Assembly (NCBI RefSeq): GCF_000217715.1
Contig: NC_015658.1
Location: forward strand, 62,001 to 126,000
Source of the DNA: Halopiger xanaduensis SH-6
GTDB lineage: Archaea > Halobacteriota > Halobacteria > Halobacteriales > Natrialbaceae
Length of the DNA: 64,000 nucleotides
Reading direction: 5' to 3'
Part shown: one piece after another, positions 34,715 to 43,435 of the stretch
Numbering within the stretch: position 1 is the first letter of the stretch
How the letters are laid out: every line of letters begins with the position of its first letter
Notes under the pieces: model-generated
Databases searched by the model: none
What the model saw: the letters and a program-made list of their open reading frames with translations, nothing else
What the model was told of the DNA's origin: nothing
Translations under genes and position numbers: made by a program

Positions 34715-34748
34715 CTCTCGCATTGTGACTGATGATTAATTATATATA
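34715..34748 (+). promoter_or_regulatory. Promoter of the second binding protein with an IclR-1-type site
   Basis: TATATATA (34741-34748) is centred about 27 bp before the ATG at 34771. Nine bases upstream, 34715-34731 reads CTCTCGCATTGTGACTG; its core TCGCATTGTGA is palindromic apart from one base pair and shares CATTGTGA with the palindrome at 3619-3635 (11 of 17 bases overall). Confidence 0.5.
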
Positions 34749-34770
34749 CCTCCATTATCAATTGGGTGGT

Positions 34771-36624
34771 ATGCCAGATCCTACCAATAGGTACAGCAGC
34801 GCACGGAGTCGGCGAGACATCCTCAAGGCTGGTGCGGTCGGTGGCACTGCACTAATCGCGGGCTGTAGTGGCGGCGGCAACGGAAACACCACTGGAAACG
34901 GCGGTGGCGGTGGTGGTGGTGGCGGCGACGATTCGCGACTCACCTACTTCGATCCGGTCGGCGATCCGCCGGGCCAGCGTCACTTCAACCCGTGGAACCC
35001 CTCACAGACCGGCTGCTGGCATCCGGGCGCGAACGTCTTCGACCGGCTCGCGATCCACTCTCCGGCGACCAACGAGGCGTTCCCCATCATCGCCAACAGC
35101 TGGGAGATGACCGACGATACGACGCTCGAGACGGAACTGAGCGACGAGTGGACGTGGCACAACGGCGATCCGGTCGTCGCGCAGGACTGGGCGATGCAGT
35201 GGGAGATGGAGATCGCGATCTCGACGGCCGGCGACGGCGACAACCCGACGCCGATGGAGGAGATCGAGGTTGTCGACGATCACTTCCTGCGGATCAACCT
35301 GAACACGGAACTGTCGGAGATCTTCGCCGTTCAGAACACGATCGGCTGGTACCACGGCGACATCGGTCGCGGCATCTACACCAAACACGACGACGACCAG
35401 TGGAGCGAGTGGCACGACCAACTGTTGAACTCGGAGGGCGACGAACTGGACTCGGTCATCGAAGAAATTACGACCTCGAGCTATCCCAACGTCGAGGACG
35501 CGATCGGTCAGGGTCCGTTTCAGGTCTCGGAGGTCGGAGACGATGTCATCTTGATGGAGAAGTACGAGGATCACCCCCGCGCCGACGACATCAACTTCGA
35601 CGAGTTCGAGCTCTGGGTGTCCGGCGACGTCGGCGAACGCGTGCAGCCGTACGCCAACGGGATCGTCGACGCCGTTCCGGGCGGGTATCCGGTCCCGGAG
35701 AGTCAACGGAACCAGCTTCCCGACACCCACTCGCTGTACCGGGAAGCGCGGACCGCAAACTCCCTGATTTGCTTCAATTGCGGGCACGAAGTAGAGGGGT
35801 ACGACTCCGCGGTCTCGAACGAAAACGTTCGAAAGGCGATCGCCCACATTTACGACAAGCAACAGACCGAAGGCCTTCTGCAGGGCGTCAAGCAGCTGTT
35901 CGACGGCCCGCCGTGTCGAATTCCGGGGCCGACGATCGAAGAGGGGAGCCACCCCTCCACGGAGTGGATCCAGGACTTCCCCCGGTACGGCCAGAACGAC
36001 ACCGAGCGCGCGGCGGAACTGCTCCGTCAGGAAGGGTACGAGCAGGACAGCGGCGAGTGGCTGAATCCCGACGGCGAGCGCTTCGAGCTCAACATCCTGA
36101 ACCCGGCAGAGCAGGAGCACCTGCAGGTGCTCATCCAGAACTTGGAGGACTTCGGGATCGCGGTCGAGGCCGAGAACGTCGACGACGCGACGATGAACGA
36201 GCGGCGACAGAACGGCGAGTACGACATCATCCCCGACGGCTCCTCGGCCAACGGCGTCTTCGCCATGTGGTCGCCCGGTCTCATCGTCGACTGGATCTCG
36301 CAGCTTACCAACTACGAACCCGAGGCCGAAATCCCGATGCCCGTCGGCGATCCGGAGGGTTCCAGCGGGACGAAGACGATCAACATCGCCGACCACGTCG
36401 AGCAGTGGATGGCAACCGACGACGAAGAGTACCACAAGGAGCTGACGTGGTGGTGGAACCAGACGCTGCCCGAGTACGAGGCGCTGTACGAACCCGACGC
36501 CGCCGCGCTCAACACGGCGCACTTCGAGTTCGACGGCGTGCCGGACACGATCGTCGACGGCGTCGACGACGCGCTGTACATCGCGCCCAAGCTCGAGGAG
36601 GGAACGCTGCGATACAAGGAGTAA
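34771..36624 (+). CDS. Opp/Dpp-type extracellular solute-binding lipoprotein (second importer)
   Basis: Substrate-binding protein of 617 aa. Tat motif SRRDILKAG, then a lipobox IAGC (Cys32) and a Gly-rich flexible linker (residues about 33-55) tie it to the outer face of the membrane. The rest is an SBP_bac_5 fold (TWHNGDPVVAQDWAMQWEME, ENVRKAIAHIYDKQQ). A TATA box at 34741-34748 sets the leaderless start at 34771, so it has its own promoter although it follows the fused ATPase gene by only 200 bp. That is a usual way to make more binding protein than transporter. Sequence similarity to the first binding protein (16449) is limited, so a different ligand is likely. Confidence 0.9.
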   Translation: MPDPTNRYSSARSRRDILKAGAVGGTALIAGCSGGGNGNTTGNGGGGGGGGGDDSRLTYFDPVGDPPGQRHFNPWNPSQTGCWHPGANVFDRLAIHSPATNEAFPIIANSWEMTDDTTLETELSDEWTWHNGDPVVAQDWAMQWEMEIAISTAGDGDNPTPMEEIEVVDDHFLRINLNTELSEIFAVQNTIGWYHGDIGRGIYTKHDDDQWSEWHDQLLNSEGDELDSVIEEITTSSYPNVEDAIGQGPFQVSEVGDDVILMEKYEDHPRADDINFDEFELWVSGDVGERVQPYANGIVDAVPGGYPVPESQRNQLPDTHSLYREARTANSLICFNCGHEVEGYDSAVSNENVRKAIAHIYDKQQTEGLLQGVKQLFDGPPCRIPGPTIEEGSHPSTEWIQDFPRYGQNDTERAAELLRQEGYEQDSGEWLNPDGERFELNILNPAEQEHLQVLIQNLEDFGIAVEAENVDDATMNERRQNGEYDIIPDGSSANGVFAMWSPGLIVDWISQLTNYEPEAEIPMPVGDPEGSSGTKTINIADHVEQWMATDDEEYHKELTWWWNQTLPEYEALYEPDAAALNTAHFEFDGVPDTIVDGVDDALYIAPKLEEGTLRYKE

Positions 36625-36881
36625 CTGCCGATCTGACGACCGCACGAACCACCCTGTCCGACTGGAGCCCGCCTGCTGCGAACGCCGATCGAACGTGATG
36701 GCACCGTCGAAGCGGGCAACTCGCGATTCAGCGAATCCGTCTTTTCGCGACCGCCAAAACGTTGCTCCAGCCGCCGGTGCATCTCTCAGTACGTTCCGGA
36801 TGCAGCACACCCGGCGATATCACCTCACGTTCCGGTCAGACGGATCCGTCGTTCGATCGTGCTTCCTGCAGGTCGGTCCGA

Positions 36882-37685
36882 TCAGGACGGCGAGTCCCAC
36901 TCGAGGCCCTTGCCGACCGCCGCGAGCCCGCCGTCGACCTCGAGGTTCGTCCCGGTGATAAACGAGGCGTCGTCCGACGCCAGAAATCGGATCGCATCGG
37001 CGACTTCTCGCGGCGCTGCGGCGCGTTTCAGGATTCCGGGGCCGTCGGCGTGGGGCGCGGTCTTCTCGTCGAAGAACGCCGCCGCTTCGTCCTCGTCGTC
37101 CGGCAGGTGGTAGTCGGTGATGACCCAGCCGGGCGAGACGGCGTTGACGCGGATCCCGTCGGGAGCGTGGTCGCAGGCCATATCTTTCGTCATGGAGACG
37201 AGCGCGCCCTTGGTGGCGTCGTACTGGGACCAGTCGGGCCGCGCGACTTCGGCCCCGTTCGAGGCCACGTTGACGATCGCGCCGCCGTCCATGTGCGGAA
37301 TCAGGTGTTTCGCACAGAAGGCCGCACCCTCGAGGTTCACGCCGAGGATCCGATCCCAGCTTTCCGTGTCGGCCTCGGTGACGGGCCCGGGATCGACGCG
37401 AACCCCGGCGTTGTTGACCAGTACGTCGACCCCGCCGAAGCGGTCGACGACGGTTTCTGCCATCTCCTCGACGGCCGCTTCGTCGGCGACGTCCGCTTCG
37501 ATGGCGATCGCTTCCCGGCCGGTCTGCTCCGTTACGTCCGCGGCGGTCGCCTCGGCCGCATCGCCGTCCCAGTCGACGGCGACGACCGACGCGCCCGCCT
37601 CGGCGAGTCGGAGACAGGTTGCTTCGCCGATTCCCGCACCGCCGCCGGTAACGACGGCGACCGCATCTGCCAGCGTCTCTGACAT
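36882..37685 (-). CDS. Short-chain dehydrogenase/reductase (SDR)
   Basis: Classical SDR of 267 aa. Cofactor motif TGGGAGIG (13-20), acidic Asp38 after strand 2 (VVAVDWDGD), which favours NAD over NADP, NNAG at 91-94 and catalytic Ser142, Tyr155 and Lys159 (QYDATKG). The 3' end shows an LEVDGG loop. A TATA-like box (minus strand, around 37709-37716) supports the ATG at 37685. Its neighbours are the uronate and galactarolactone enzymes and the second importer, so it probably oxidises or reduces a sugar or keto-deoxy-sugar-acid intermediate (inference). Confidence 0.85.
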   Translation of the reverse strand: MSETLADAVAVVTGGGAGIGEATCLRLAEAGASVVAVDWDGDAAEATAADVTEQTGREAIAIEADVADEAAVEEMAETVVDRFGGVDVLVNNAGVRVDPGPVTEADTESWDRILGVNLEGAAFCAKHLIPHMDGGAIVNVASNGAEVARPDWSQYDATKGALVSMTKDMACDHAPDGIRVNAVSPGWVITDYHLPDDEDEAAAFFDEKTAPHADGPGILKRAAAPREVADAIRFLASDDASFITGTNLEVDGGLAAVGKGLEWDSPS

Positions 37686-37854
37686 ACCGTCTCACACATC
37701 GGTGCGTCCAATAATAGCTTCGGCGCTCGCGTCGACTATGGGACGGTCGCGAGCACTGAACGGCAATCCACGGCACCCGGTCATCTATTGCGGGCGTCGC
37801 AGCAGCGCGCCGAAATCGCTCGAGTCGACGGCTGTCAGAATCGGTTGAGGTGCG

Positions 37855-38079
37855 TCACTGGTACGACCACCAGATGATCGCGTACGCCGTCGCACCGACG
37901 ATCGTCAACGCCGTTCCCCAGACCGCGAGTATCGCCGCCCACACGCCGGTCTGGAGGACGAAGCCTGTCAGGAGTAACAGGACTCCCATCGCGAGGATGA
38001 CCAGCGATACCGAGTTCTGAATGAGTCCGAGCCCCTGGCGGACCGGTTCTGGAACGGATGCCCGTTGGATCGTCGACAT
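37855..38079 (-). CDS. Small two-helix membrane protein
   Basis: Protein of 74 aa with two predicted membrane helices (about residues 23-45 and 48-70) and a short basic N-terminus. GATATAAAT at about 38103-38111 (a minus-strand TATA) supports the start at 38079. A hairpin GTCGGT-CTGT-ACCGAC (38140-38155) separates it from the upstream uronate-dehydrogenase-like gene. No family recognised. Confidence 0.6.
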   Translation of the reverse strand: MSTIQRASVPEPVRQGLGLIQNSVSLVILAMGVLLLLTGFVLQTGVWAAILAVWGTALTIVGATAYAIIWWSYQ

Positions 38080-38169
38080 TGTATCCGTTACTACGTCATT
38101 CCGATATAAATTGATTGGGGAACGATACCTATTCTCGTGGTCGGTCTGTACCGACTCGGATTACCCGGC

Positions 38170-39009
38170 TTACTCCGGCGGCGCGTCCCACTCCTCGCCG
38201 TCGTCCTGCGGATCGTAGCCGATCCGGGCCCGAGCGTGCTCGAGGTCGAACCACCGTCGGCGGTTGTCGCTGACGCCGTGGAAGACGTCGAAGGCGACGT
38301 CGTCGTCCTGTAGACAGCAGTCGATCTGGTGGGCGAAGTCCCGACGGGACTGCCACATCGCCTTCATCCGCGCGACCCAGCGCTCGTACTCGTCGCTGCC
38401 GCGCTCCCAGTCGCCCTCGTCGACGCCCTGCTCGGCGTCCCCGTAGGGGTGGTCGTACTCGCTCGAGTTGACCGTACAGATCCGCAGCGCGTAGAACTGC
38501 TTCGGGTACTCGTAGTCCTCGACGTAGTACCGGCCGAGGTCCTCGCCGAAGCTCTTCGAGGCGCCGTAGTAGGAGTCCGGCCGCACCGGGTCGGTGTGGT
38601 CGAGCACGAGGTCGTGGTCGCGCCCGTAGATCTCGGGGGCGTTCTCGAGTTCGTACATGCCCATCACGTGGTTGGTCGACCCGAAGACGATCGACTCGAC
38701 TTCCGCCTCGCGGGCGGCCTCGAGGACGTTGTACATGCCGATGATGTTGGGTTTGAAGACGTCGTGCCAGTCGCCCTCCGCGCTGGGGAACGCGGCGAGG
38801 TGGACGATCGCGTCCTGGCCCTCGCAGGCCTCGCGAAACGTCTCGTAGTCGCTGATATCGCCGACGACGGTGTCGTAGCCGCCGTAGGGATGATCGTCGG
38901 GGCGGTCCGAACGGTTGTAGTACGTGAAGTCGTACTCCTCGCGGTCGTGCAGGTGGTCGATGATCGCCGTACCGCAGCGACCGTAGGACCCGGTCACAAG
39001 GACGTCCAT
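38170..39009 (-). CDS. NAD-dependent epimerase-fold dehydrogenase, uronate-dehydrogenase-like
   Basis: Extended SDR of 279 aa. Rossmann motif TGSYGRCG (6-13), SSNH-like STNH (111-114), catalytic Tyr148 and Lys152 (YYGASK), and the C-terminal signature SDNRRRWFDLEHAR, all of which resemble bacterial uronate dehydrogenase (Udh), which oxidises galacturonate or glucuronate to the aldaro-lactone. The next gene upstream on the same strand is cycloisomerase-like, the partner of Udh in the oxidative uronate route. In haloarchaea the same fold also serves as an unusual glucose-6-phosphate dehydrogenase (Azf), which is the main alternative. The TATA at about 39030-39038 (minus) supports the start at 39009. 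Confidence 0.8.
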   Translation of the reverse strand: MDVLVTGSYGRCGTAIIDHLHDREEYDFTYYNRSDRPDDHPYGGYDTVVGDISDYETFREACEGQDAIVHLAAFPSAEGDWHDVFKPNIIGMYNVLEAAREAEVESIVFGSTNHVMGMYELENAPEIYGRDHDLVLDHTDPVRPDSYYGASKSFGEDLGRYYVEDYEYPKQFYALRICTVNSSEYDHPYGDAEQGVDEGDWERGSDEYERWVARMKAMWQSRRDFAHQIDCCLQDDDVAFDVFHGVSDNRRRWFDLEHARARIGYDPQDDGEEWDAPPE

Positions 39010-39081
39010 ACCAGGTATCGATGCAGTATGCCTATTAAATTGGTGGGTTCGATGGACCGGCCCGCCGCTCTTGGGAGCCGG

Positions 39082-40218
39082 TTACTCGTCGGCGCGGTAC
39101 CGCGCCAGCGCGGCCTCGTCGATCGAAACTCCCAGACCGGGCTCCTGGGGAACCTCGAGCACGCCGCCGGCGGGGTCGAACGGCTCCTCGAGCAGTTCGC
39201 TGCGCAGCGGGTTGGTGCTGCGGTCGAACTCCACGAGCATCGGCTCGGGCACGTTTCGGGTGTGGGGGTAGTCCGAGACGCTGGCGGCGAACTGGATCGC
39301 GGCGGCCATGCCGACGGCGCTGTTCCAGATGTGAGGCCTGACGGCGACGTTCTCCGTCGAGGCCATGTCGGCGATCAGCCGGGCCTCCGAGAGGCCGCCG
39401 CAGCGGCCGAGGTTCGGCTGGACGATGTCGACCTGCCGGTCGTCGATCAACTGCTTGAAATCGAACCGGCCGTAGTGGGCTTCTCCCGCTGCCAGCGGGA
39501 CGTCGACCTTCGCTTTCACGTCCCGGTAGCCAGACGGGTTCTCCGGCGGCACCGGCTCCTCGATCCAGGCGACGTCGTACTCGGCGATCGCGTTCGCCGT
39601 CTTGATCGCCTGGTGCGGCCGATAGTTCCCGTTCATGTCGACCATGAGCGTCCCGTCGTCGCCGAGGACCTCGCGGGCGACGCGGACCCGTTCGACGTCG
39701 GTCTCGGGATCGGCGCCGATCTTGATCTTGGCGGCGGTGAACCCCTCCTCGACCGCCTCTTGAATCGGCTCCTCGAGCGGCCGGTCTTCGGCCGTGTAGT
39801 ACATCGTCGAGGCGTAGGGGGTCAGCGTCTCGCGCTCGCGGCCGCCGAGCAGCCGGTGGATCGGCCGGCCCACCGACTTCCCGACGATGTCCCAGCAGGC
39901 GACGTCGATCGCGCTCAGCGCGCTCTGGACGAAGACGTCGCCGCCGAAGTGGTACGGATCGGTGTAGGAGCCGTCGGCCAGCGACTCGACGTCGAACGGG
40001 TCCATGCCGATCACGTCGTCCCGGAACAGTTCGTCGATCGTCGCCGCGGCGATCGATCCGGGTGCGAACGCCTCGCCCCAGCCGACGAGTCCGTCGTCGG
40101 TCTCGAGGCGGACGAGCGTAGTTGCACGGGTTCGACCGAATCCGCGGGCGTCGCCGAGGCCGCGCCCCTCGGGTAACTCGTGTTCGAGCGGAATCGTCTC
40201 GAGTGACGTGATTTCCAT
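39082..40218 (-). CDS. Galactarolactone-cycloisomerase-like enolase-superfamily enzyme
   Basis: Enolase-superfamily enzyme of 378 aa that resembles Agrobacterium galactarolactone cycloisomerase (Gci) all along its length, including the end (PLVEFDR-type EFDRSTNPLRSELL and PGLGVSIDEAALARYR). Active-site residues are Lys164 and Lys166 (AKIKIG), Asp195, Glu221, Glu247 as metal ligands, and His297 (RPHIWN). Gci opens the galactarolactone formed by uronate dehydrogenase to a keto-deoxy-hexarate. It lies upstream of the Udh-like gene on the same strand with 72 bp between them. A TATA-like AGCTATTTC (around 40240-40248, minus) supports the start at 40218. Of the four superfamily members here, this is the best assigned. 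Confidence 0.82.
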   Translation of the reverse strand: MEITSLETIPLEHELPEGRGLGDARGFGRTRATTLVRLETDDGLVGWGEAFAPGSIAAATIDELFRDDVIGMDPFDVESLADGSYTDPYHFGGDVFVQSALSAIDVACWDIVGKSVGRPIHRLLGGRERETLTPYASTMYYTAEDRPLEEPIQEAVEEGFTAAKIKIGADPETDVERVRVAREVLGDDGTLMVDMNGNYRPHQAIKTANAIAEYDVAWIEEPVPPENPSGYRDVKAKVDVPLAAGEAHYGRFDFKQLIDDRQVDIVQPNLGRCGGLSEARLIADMASTENVAVRPHIWNSAVGMAAAIQFAASVSDYPHTRNVPEPMLVEFDRSTNPLRSELLEEPFDPAGGVLEVPQEPGLGVSIDEAALARYRADE

Positions 40219-40446
40219 GTGCTACCGAGTGGCGCCCGCCCCGAAATAGCTTGCGCTGACGGCGCTTTCGTCGCCGAGACGGCCGGGACGGTCGCAGCCG
40301 AGACTCGAGCCTGCGGATCAGTGTCGATCCTCGCCGTTTCCGCGACGGTTCGCCTCGGAACGTACTCGACGTCCGCCGCGGATTCGTGGACGACCGGCAC
40401 CGGTGCTTCTATGAGGCCGCCCGTTCTCGCTTCCGCTCGTACCGAA

Positions 40447-41136
40447 ATGCCGTCAGCACCGATTACCGTCCACCTGATCGGAGATTCGACCGCGGCCGAG
40501 AAAGAACCAGACGCCCGACCCGAAACGGGGTGGGGAACGCCCTTTGCCGACCGGTTCGACGAGTCGGTGACCGTGGAAAACTACGCCCGAAACGGCCGTA
40601 GCACCCGCACCTTCTTGGAGGAAGGCCGCTGGGAGCCCGTTGTACGCGACCTCGCCGAGACCCACTACGTGTTCGTCCAGTTCGGGCACAACGACGAGGT
40701 CCCCTCCAAGGAACAGTACACTCCCCCGGACGCGTTCGTCGCCAACCTCGAGAAATTCGTCGACGAGACCCTCGACTGCGGGGCGAAACCGGTGTTGCTC
40801 ACGCCTATCGCCCGTCGCCACTTCGACGAGGCCGGCGAGCTAGAGGACACGCATGCGGAGTATTCGGAACTGACGCGATCCGTCGCACGGGAGCGCGACG
40901 TGCCGCTCATCGATGCGGACGAACGGAGTCAATCGCTCCTGCGCGAACTGGGGCCCGAGGAGTCGAAATCGCTCTACCTTCACCTGTCGCCGGACGAGCA
41001 CCCGAACTATCCCGACGGCGCAACCGACGATACGCACTTCAGCGAGCGCGGCGCTCGGCGGATGGCCGACCTCGTCCTCGAGGGGATCGACGACTTGGGG
41101 CTCGAGTTGGCCGCTCGAGTCGTCCGAGACGAGTAG
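40447..41136 (+). CDS. SGNH/GDSL acetylesterase, CE12 rhamnogalacturonan-acetylesterase-like
   Basis: SGNH hydrolase of 229 aa with all four blocks: GDST with Ser14, Gly in RNGRST, GHND (80-83) and DDTHFSERGA near residue 205. The overall pattern is that of CE12 enzymes that remove acetyl groups from rhamnogalacturonan or pectin. No signal peptide is visible, so it probably acts on imported oligosaccharides in the cytoplasm. The frame is open upstream to 40219, and an in-frame ATG at 40411 is also possible; I use 40447 because it puts the GDS block at the usual distance from the N-terminus. Divergent from the cycloisomerase-like gene. Confidence 0.8.
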   Translation: MPSAPITVHLIGDSTAAEKEPDARPETGWGTPFADRFDESVTVENYARNGRSTRTFLEEGRWEPVVRDLAETHYVFVQFGHNDEVPSKEQYTPPDAFVANLEKFVDETLDCGAKPVLLTPIARRHFDEAGELEDTHAEYSELTRSVARERDVPLIDADERSQSLLRELGPEESKSLYLHLSPDEHPNYPDGATDDTHFSERGARRMADLVLEGIDDLGLELAARVVRDE

Positions 41137-41262
41137 CGGTAGACGAACGCAGTGTGGCCAGTCTGCTGTCCCCTCGTGTAGCGCCGTCGACCCGTCTTGG
41201 GGACTGGGCAACGATATCGGCAGTACGTTTAAGCGCGTGGTCGTCCGTAACACGGATGTGAC

Positions 41263-42189
41263 ATGCCAGCGACTAGCTTACACGATCAGTTTCGAGACGT
41301 CGCGTTTACGACAGCCGTCCCGTTCAGTCGGGACCGGACGGACGTACGGTACGACGCGCTCGCGGACAACGTCTCGCAGCTGTACGAGGCGGGCGCGCGG
41401 CTGTTCATTCCCTGCGGGAACACCGGCGAGTACTACGCCCTGACCGACGACGAGCGGATCGACGTCGTCGAGAGCCACGTCGAGGCGACCGGCGACGAGG
41501 CCACGATCGTCGGCGGGGCGGCGGGGAACGTCCCCGAAGTGACCGCCCTCGCGGAGGCTTACGAGGCGGTCGGAGCCGACGCGGTCATGGTGATGCACCC
41601 CGATCACACCTACGCGCACGAGTCGGGCCTCCTCGAGTACTACGACCGGATCTGCGACGCGACCGATCTCGGGGTCGTCGTCTACAAGCGCGGCCCCGAA
41701 CTAACGCGGGACGTGCTCGCGGAACTGAGCGAGCGCGAGGCAGTCGTCGCGATCAAATTCGCCGACGACGACGTAAAGGAGTTCTCCCAGACGGTCGACG
41801 ACGCCGACGGCGACGTGACCTGGCTCAACGGGATCGCCGAACGGTACGCCCTCTCCTTCGCGATCGAGGGCGCCGAGGGCTATACGACCGGCGTCGGTAA
41901 CTTCGTTCCCGAAGTGACCCTCGAACTGTACGACGCGATCCGAGCCGAAGAGTGGGACCGCGCCCGCGACCTCCAGCAGCTGTTGCGCCCGCTCGAGGAC
42001 ATCCGCGAGGAATCCGGGACCGAAAACGACCTCGCGGCTGCGAACAACGTTCCCGTCGTCAAACACGGGATGGATCTGGCGGGGTACGAGGGCGGCCCGG
42101 TTCGTCGACCGCTCGTCGAGCTCCCCGACGACGACAAGGCCCGCGTCGAGGATCAGTACGCGACGATCGACGCGGCTGACCCGTACTGA
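41263..42189 (+). CDS. DHDPS/NAL-family lyase, KdgD-like (keto-deoxy-glucarate dehydratase candidate)
   Basis: Class I aldolase-fold enzyme of 308 aa. Schiff-base Lys165 (VVAIKFAD), Tyr141 (VVYKRG) and the GNTGE motif near residue 52-56 are intact. The pattern GNTGEYYALTDDE and the following VMVMHPDHTYAHESGLL recall 5-dehydro-4-deoxyglucarate dehydratase (KdgD), which turns the cycloisomerase product into 2-oxoglutarate semialdehyde. A keto-deoxy-sugar-acid aldolase is the alternative. A TATA-like TTTAAG (41228-41233) lies about 30 bp before the ATG, supporting the start. It follows the CE12-like gene on the same strand by 126 bp but has its own promoter. Paralogous to 49540-50484. Confidence 0.85.
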   Translation: MPATSLHDQFRDVAFTTAVPFSRDRTDVRYDALADNVSQLYEAGARLFIPCGNTGEYYALTDDERIDVVESHVEATGDEATIVGGAAGNVPEVTALAEAYEAVGADAVMVMHPDHTYAHESGLLEYYDRICDATDLGVVVYKRGPELTRDVLAELSEREAVVAIKFADDDVKEFSQTVDDADGDVTWLNGIAERYALSFAIEGAEGYTTGVGNFVPEVTLELYDAIRAEEWDRARDLQQLLRPLEDIREESGTENDLAAANNVPVVKHGMDLAGYEGGPVRRPLVELPDDDKARVEDQYATIDAADPY

Positions 42190-42694
42190 GACGATTCAGC
42201 CGAACGCAACGCGTCTCGCGAGCGCGTCGTCGCCGCGCTGACTCCTGAGTTGGCGCTCACCCTGTGCGACTCGAGATATCCACAAATGTTCCCCTGTGGG
42301 GAACTCTCTGGTTGCGACAGCAGGGGTCGTGCATCGCTCTCGGATACTCAGCCGAACCGAACCGTTGTTTGCACGCTCGTTTACTGGACGTGATTGTTAC
42401 TCCCTCACATTCTTCTGTTCCCGTCTGGCGAATTTTCCTCGTAGAGGCTGATAGAAGCCATTTTGCGGACCAAACTGGTGAAATAGCGTCCCAAATCAGT
42501 CGGTTCTATCGGCTTTCCCAGCAATTACTTACGTGCGTACATCTGTAACGTTCGCAAGTCGGGAACCGTCGGCGGTGCGCGGCCCGTCTCATCGGCGCGG
42601 TCGACCCGCACGGGGACGGGTGTGCCCTCGTTCAACCCCTCTCGTCAAACTCGGAGCCGAATCTTTTTCACGATTACCGCCGAGTTCACGTCGT
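42190..42694. other. Intergenic region with one perfect and two degenerate GTTCCC palindromes
   Basis: About 500 bp between the KdgD-like gene and the ThuA-like gene, no coding frame accepted. A perfect palindrome sits at 42288-42304; related degenerate 17-mers are at 42417-42433 (GTTCCCGTCTGGCGAAT) and 42550-42566 (GTTCGCAAGTCGGGAAC), spaced 129 and 133 bp apart. A T-rich TATA-like stretch (ATCTTTTT, 42661-42668) precedes the ThuA-like start. Confidence 0.45.
42288..42304. promoter_or_regulatory. 17-bp palindrome GTTCCC-N5-GGGAAC (site C)
   Basis: GTTCCCCTGTGGGGAAC has perfect 7-bp arms and a 3-bp centre. It shares CCTGTGGGGAAC with a degenerate half-site at 59162-59178. It lies 100 bp after the KdgD-like gene and 390 bp before the ThuA-like gene. 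Confidence 0.6.
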
Positions 42695-43423
42695 ATGACC
42701 CATCGAATCACGGTCTGGAACGAGAACGTCCACGAGCAGGAGAGCGAGGACGTCGCCGAACGGTATCCGAACGGTATCCACGGCGCCATCGCCGACGCCC
42801 TCGAGGCCGAGGGTAGAACCGTCCAAACGGCGACGCTGCAGGAACCGGAACACGGACTCACCGAGGACGTCCTCGCCGAAACCGACGTGCTGGTCTGGTG
42901 GTCCCACTGCGCGAACGACGAGGTGAGCGACGAGGTCACCGAGCGCGTCGTCGACCGCGTCCACGAGGGAATGGGGTTCGTTCCGGTCCACTCCGGGAAG
43001 AACTCGAAGCCGTTCAAGCGGCTGATGGGGACGACCTGTAACATCAAGTACCGCCACGGCGGCGAGACCGAGCGGATCTGGGTCGCCGATCCCGGACACC
43101 CGATCGCCGACGGTCTCCCCGAATCGTTCGAGGTGCCGTCGACGGAGATGTACGGCGAACCCTACGATATTCCGGAACCCGACCGCACCGTCTTCATCTC
43201 CTGGTTCGAGGGCGGCGAGGTGTTCCGTTCGGGCATCTGCTATCGGCGCGGCCGCGGGCGCATCTTCGCGTTCCGCCCCGGCCACGAGGAGTACCCGATC
43301 TTCTACCAGGACGAGATCCGGCGGGTGCTCGACAACGCCGTCGAGTGGGCGGCGCCGACCGAGGGGAGCGACGCGGTGTGGGGCGAAGCCGAACCGCTCG
43401 AGGAACTCGACAGCGGGTACTGA
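42695..43423 (+). CDS. ThuA-like domain protein
   Basis: Protein of 242 aa with a ThuA-like, glutamine-amidotransferase-type fold: an early VWNENVHEQ strand, a VLVWWSHC strand-turn, a [10 protein letters not shown] strand, and [16 protein letters not shown] near the end. ThuA proteins occur in sugar (trehalose) catabolic operons and are often linked to Gfo/Idh/MocA oxidation of disaccharides; their exact reaction is not settled. The frame is open from 42533, but the ATG at 42695 has a TATA-like stretch 27-34 bp upstream and gives the normal N-terminus. It ends only 12 bp before the remnant of a pectate lyase gene. Confidence 0.82.
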   Translation: MTHRITVWNENVHEQESEDVAERYPNGIHGAIADALEAEGRTVQTATLQEPEHGLTEDVLAETDVLVWWSHCANDEVSDEVTERVVDRVHEGMGFVPVHSGKNSKPFKRLMGTTCNIKYRHGGETERIWVADPGHPIADGLPESFEVPSTEMYGEPYDIPEPDRTVFISWFEGGEVFRSGICYRRGRGRIFAFRPGHEEYPIFYQDEIRRVLDNAVEWAAPTEGSDAVWGEAEPLEELDSGY

Positions 43424-43435
43424 CCCGCGTCGACC

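Noticed and set aside
36625-36881. Possible short gene after the second binding protein
   Set aside because: The frames are short, Ser/Arg-rich and lack a promoter; treated as spacer between convergent genes.
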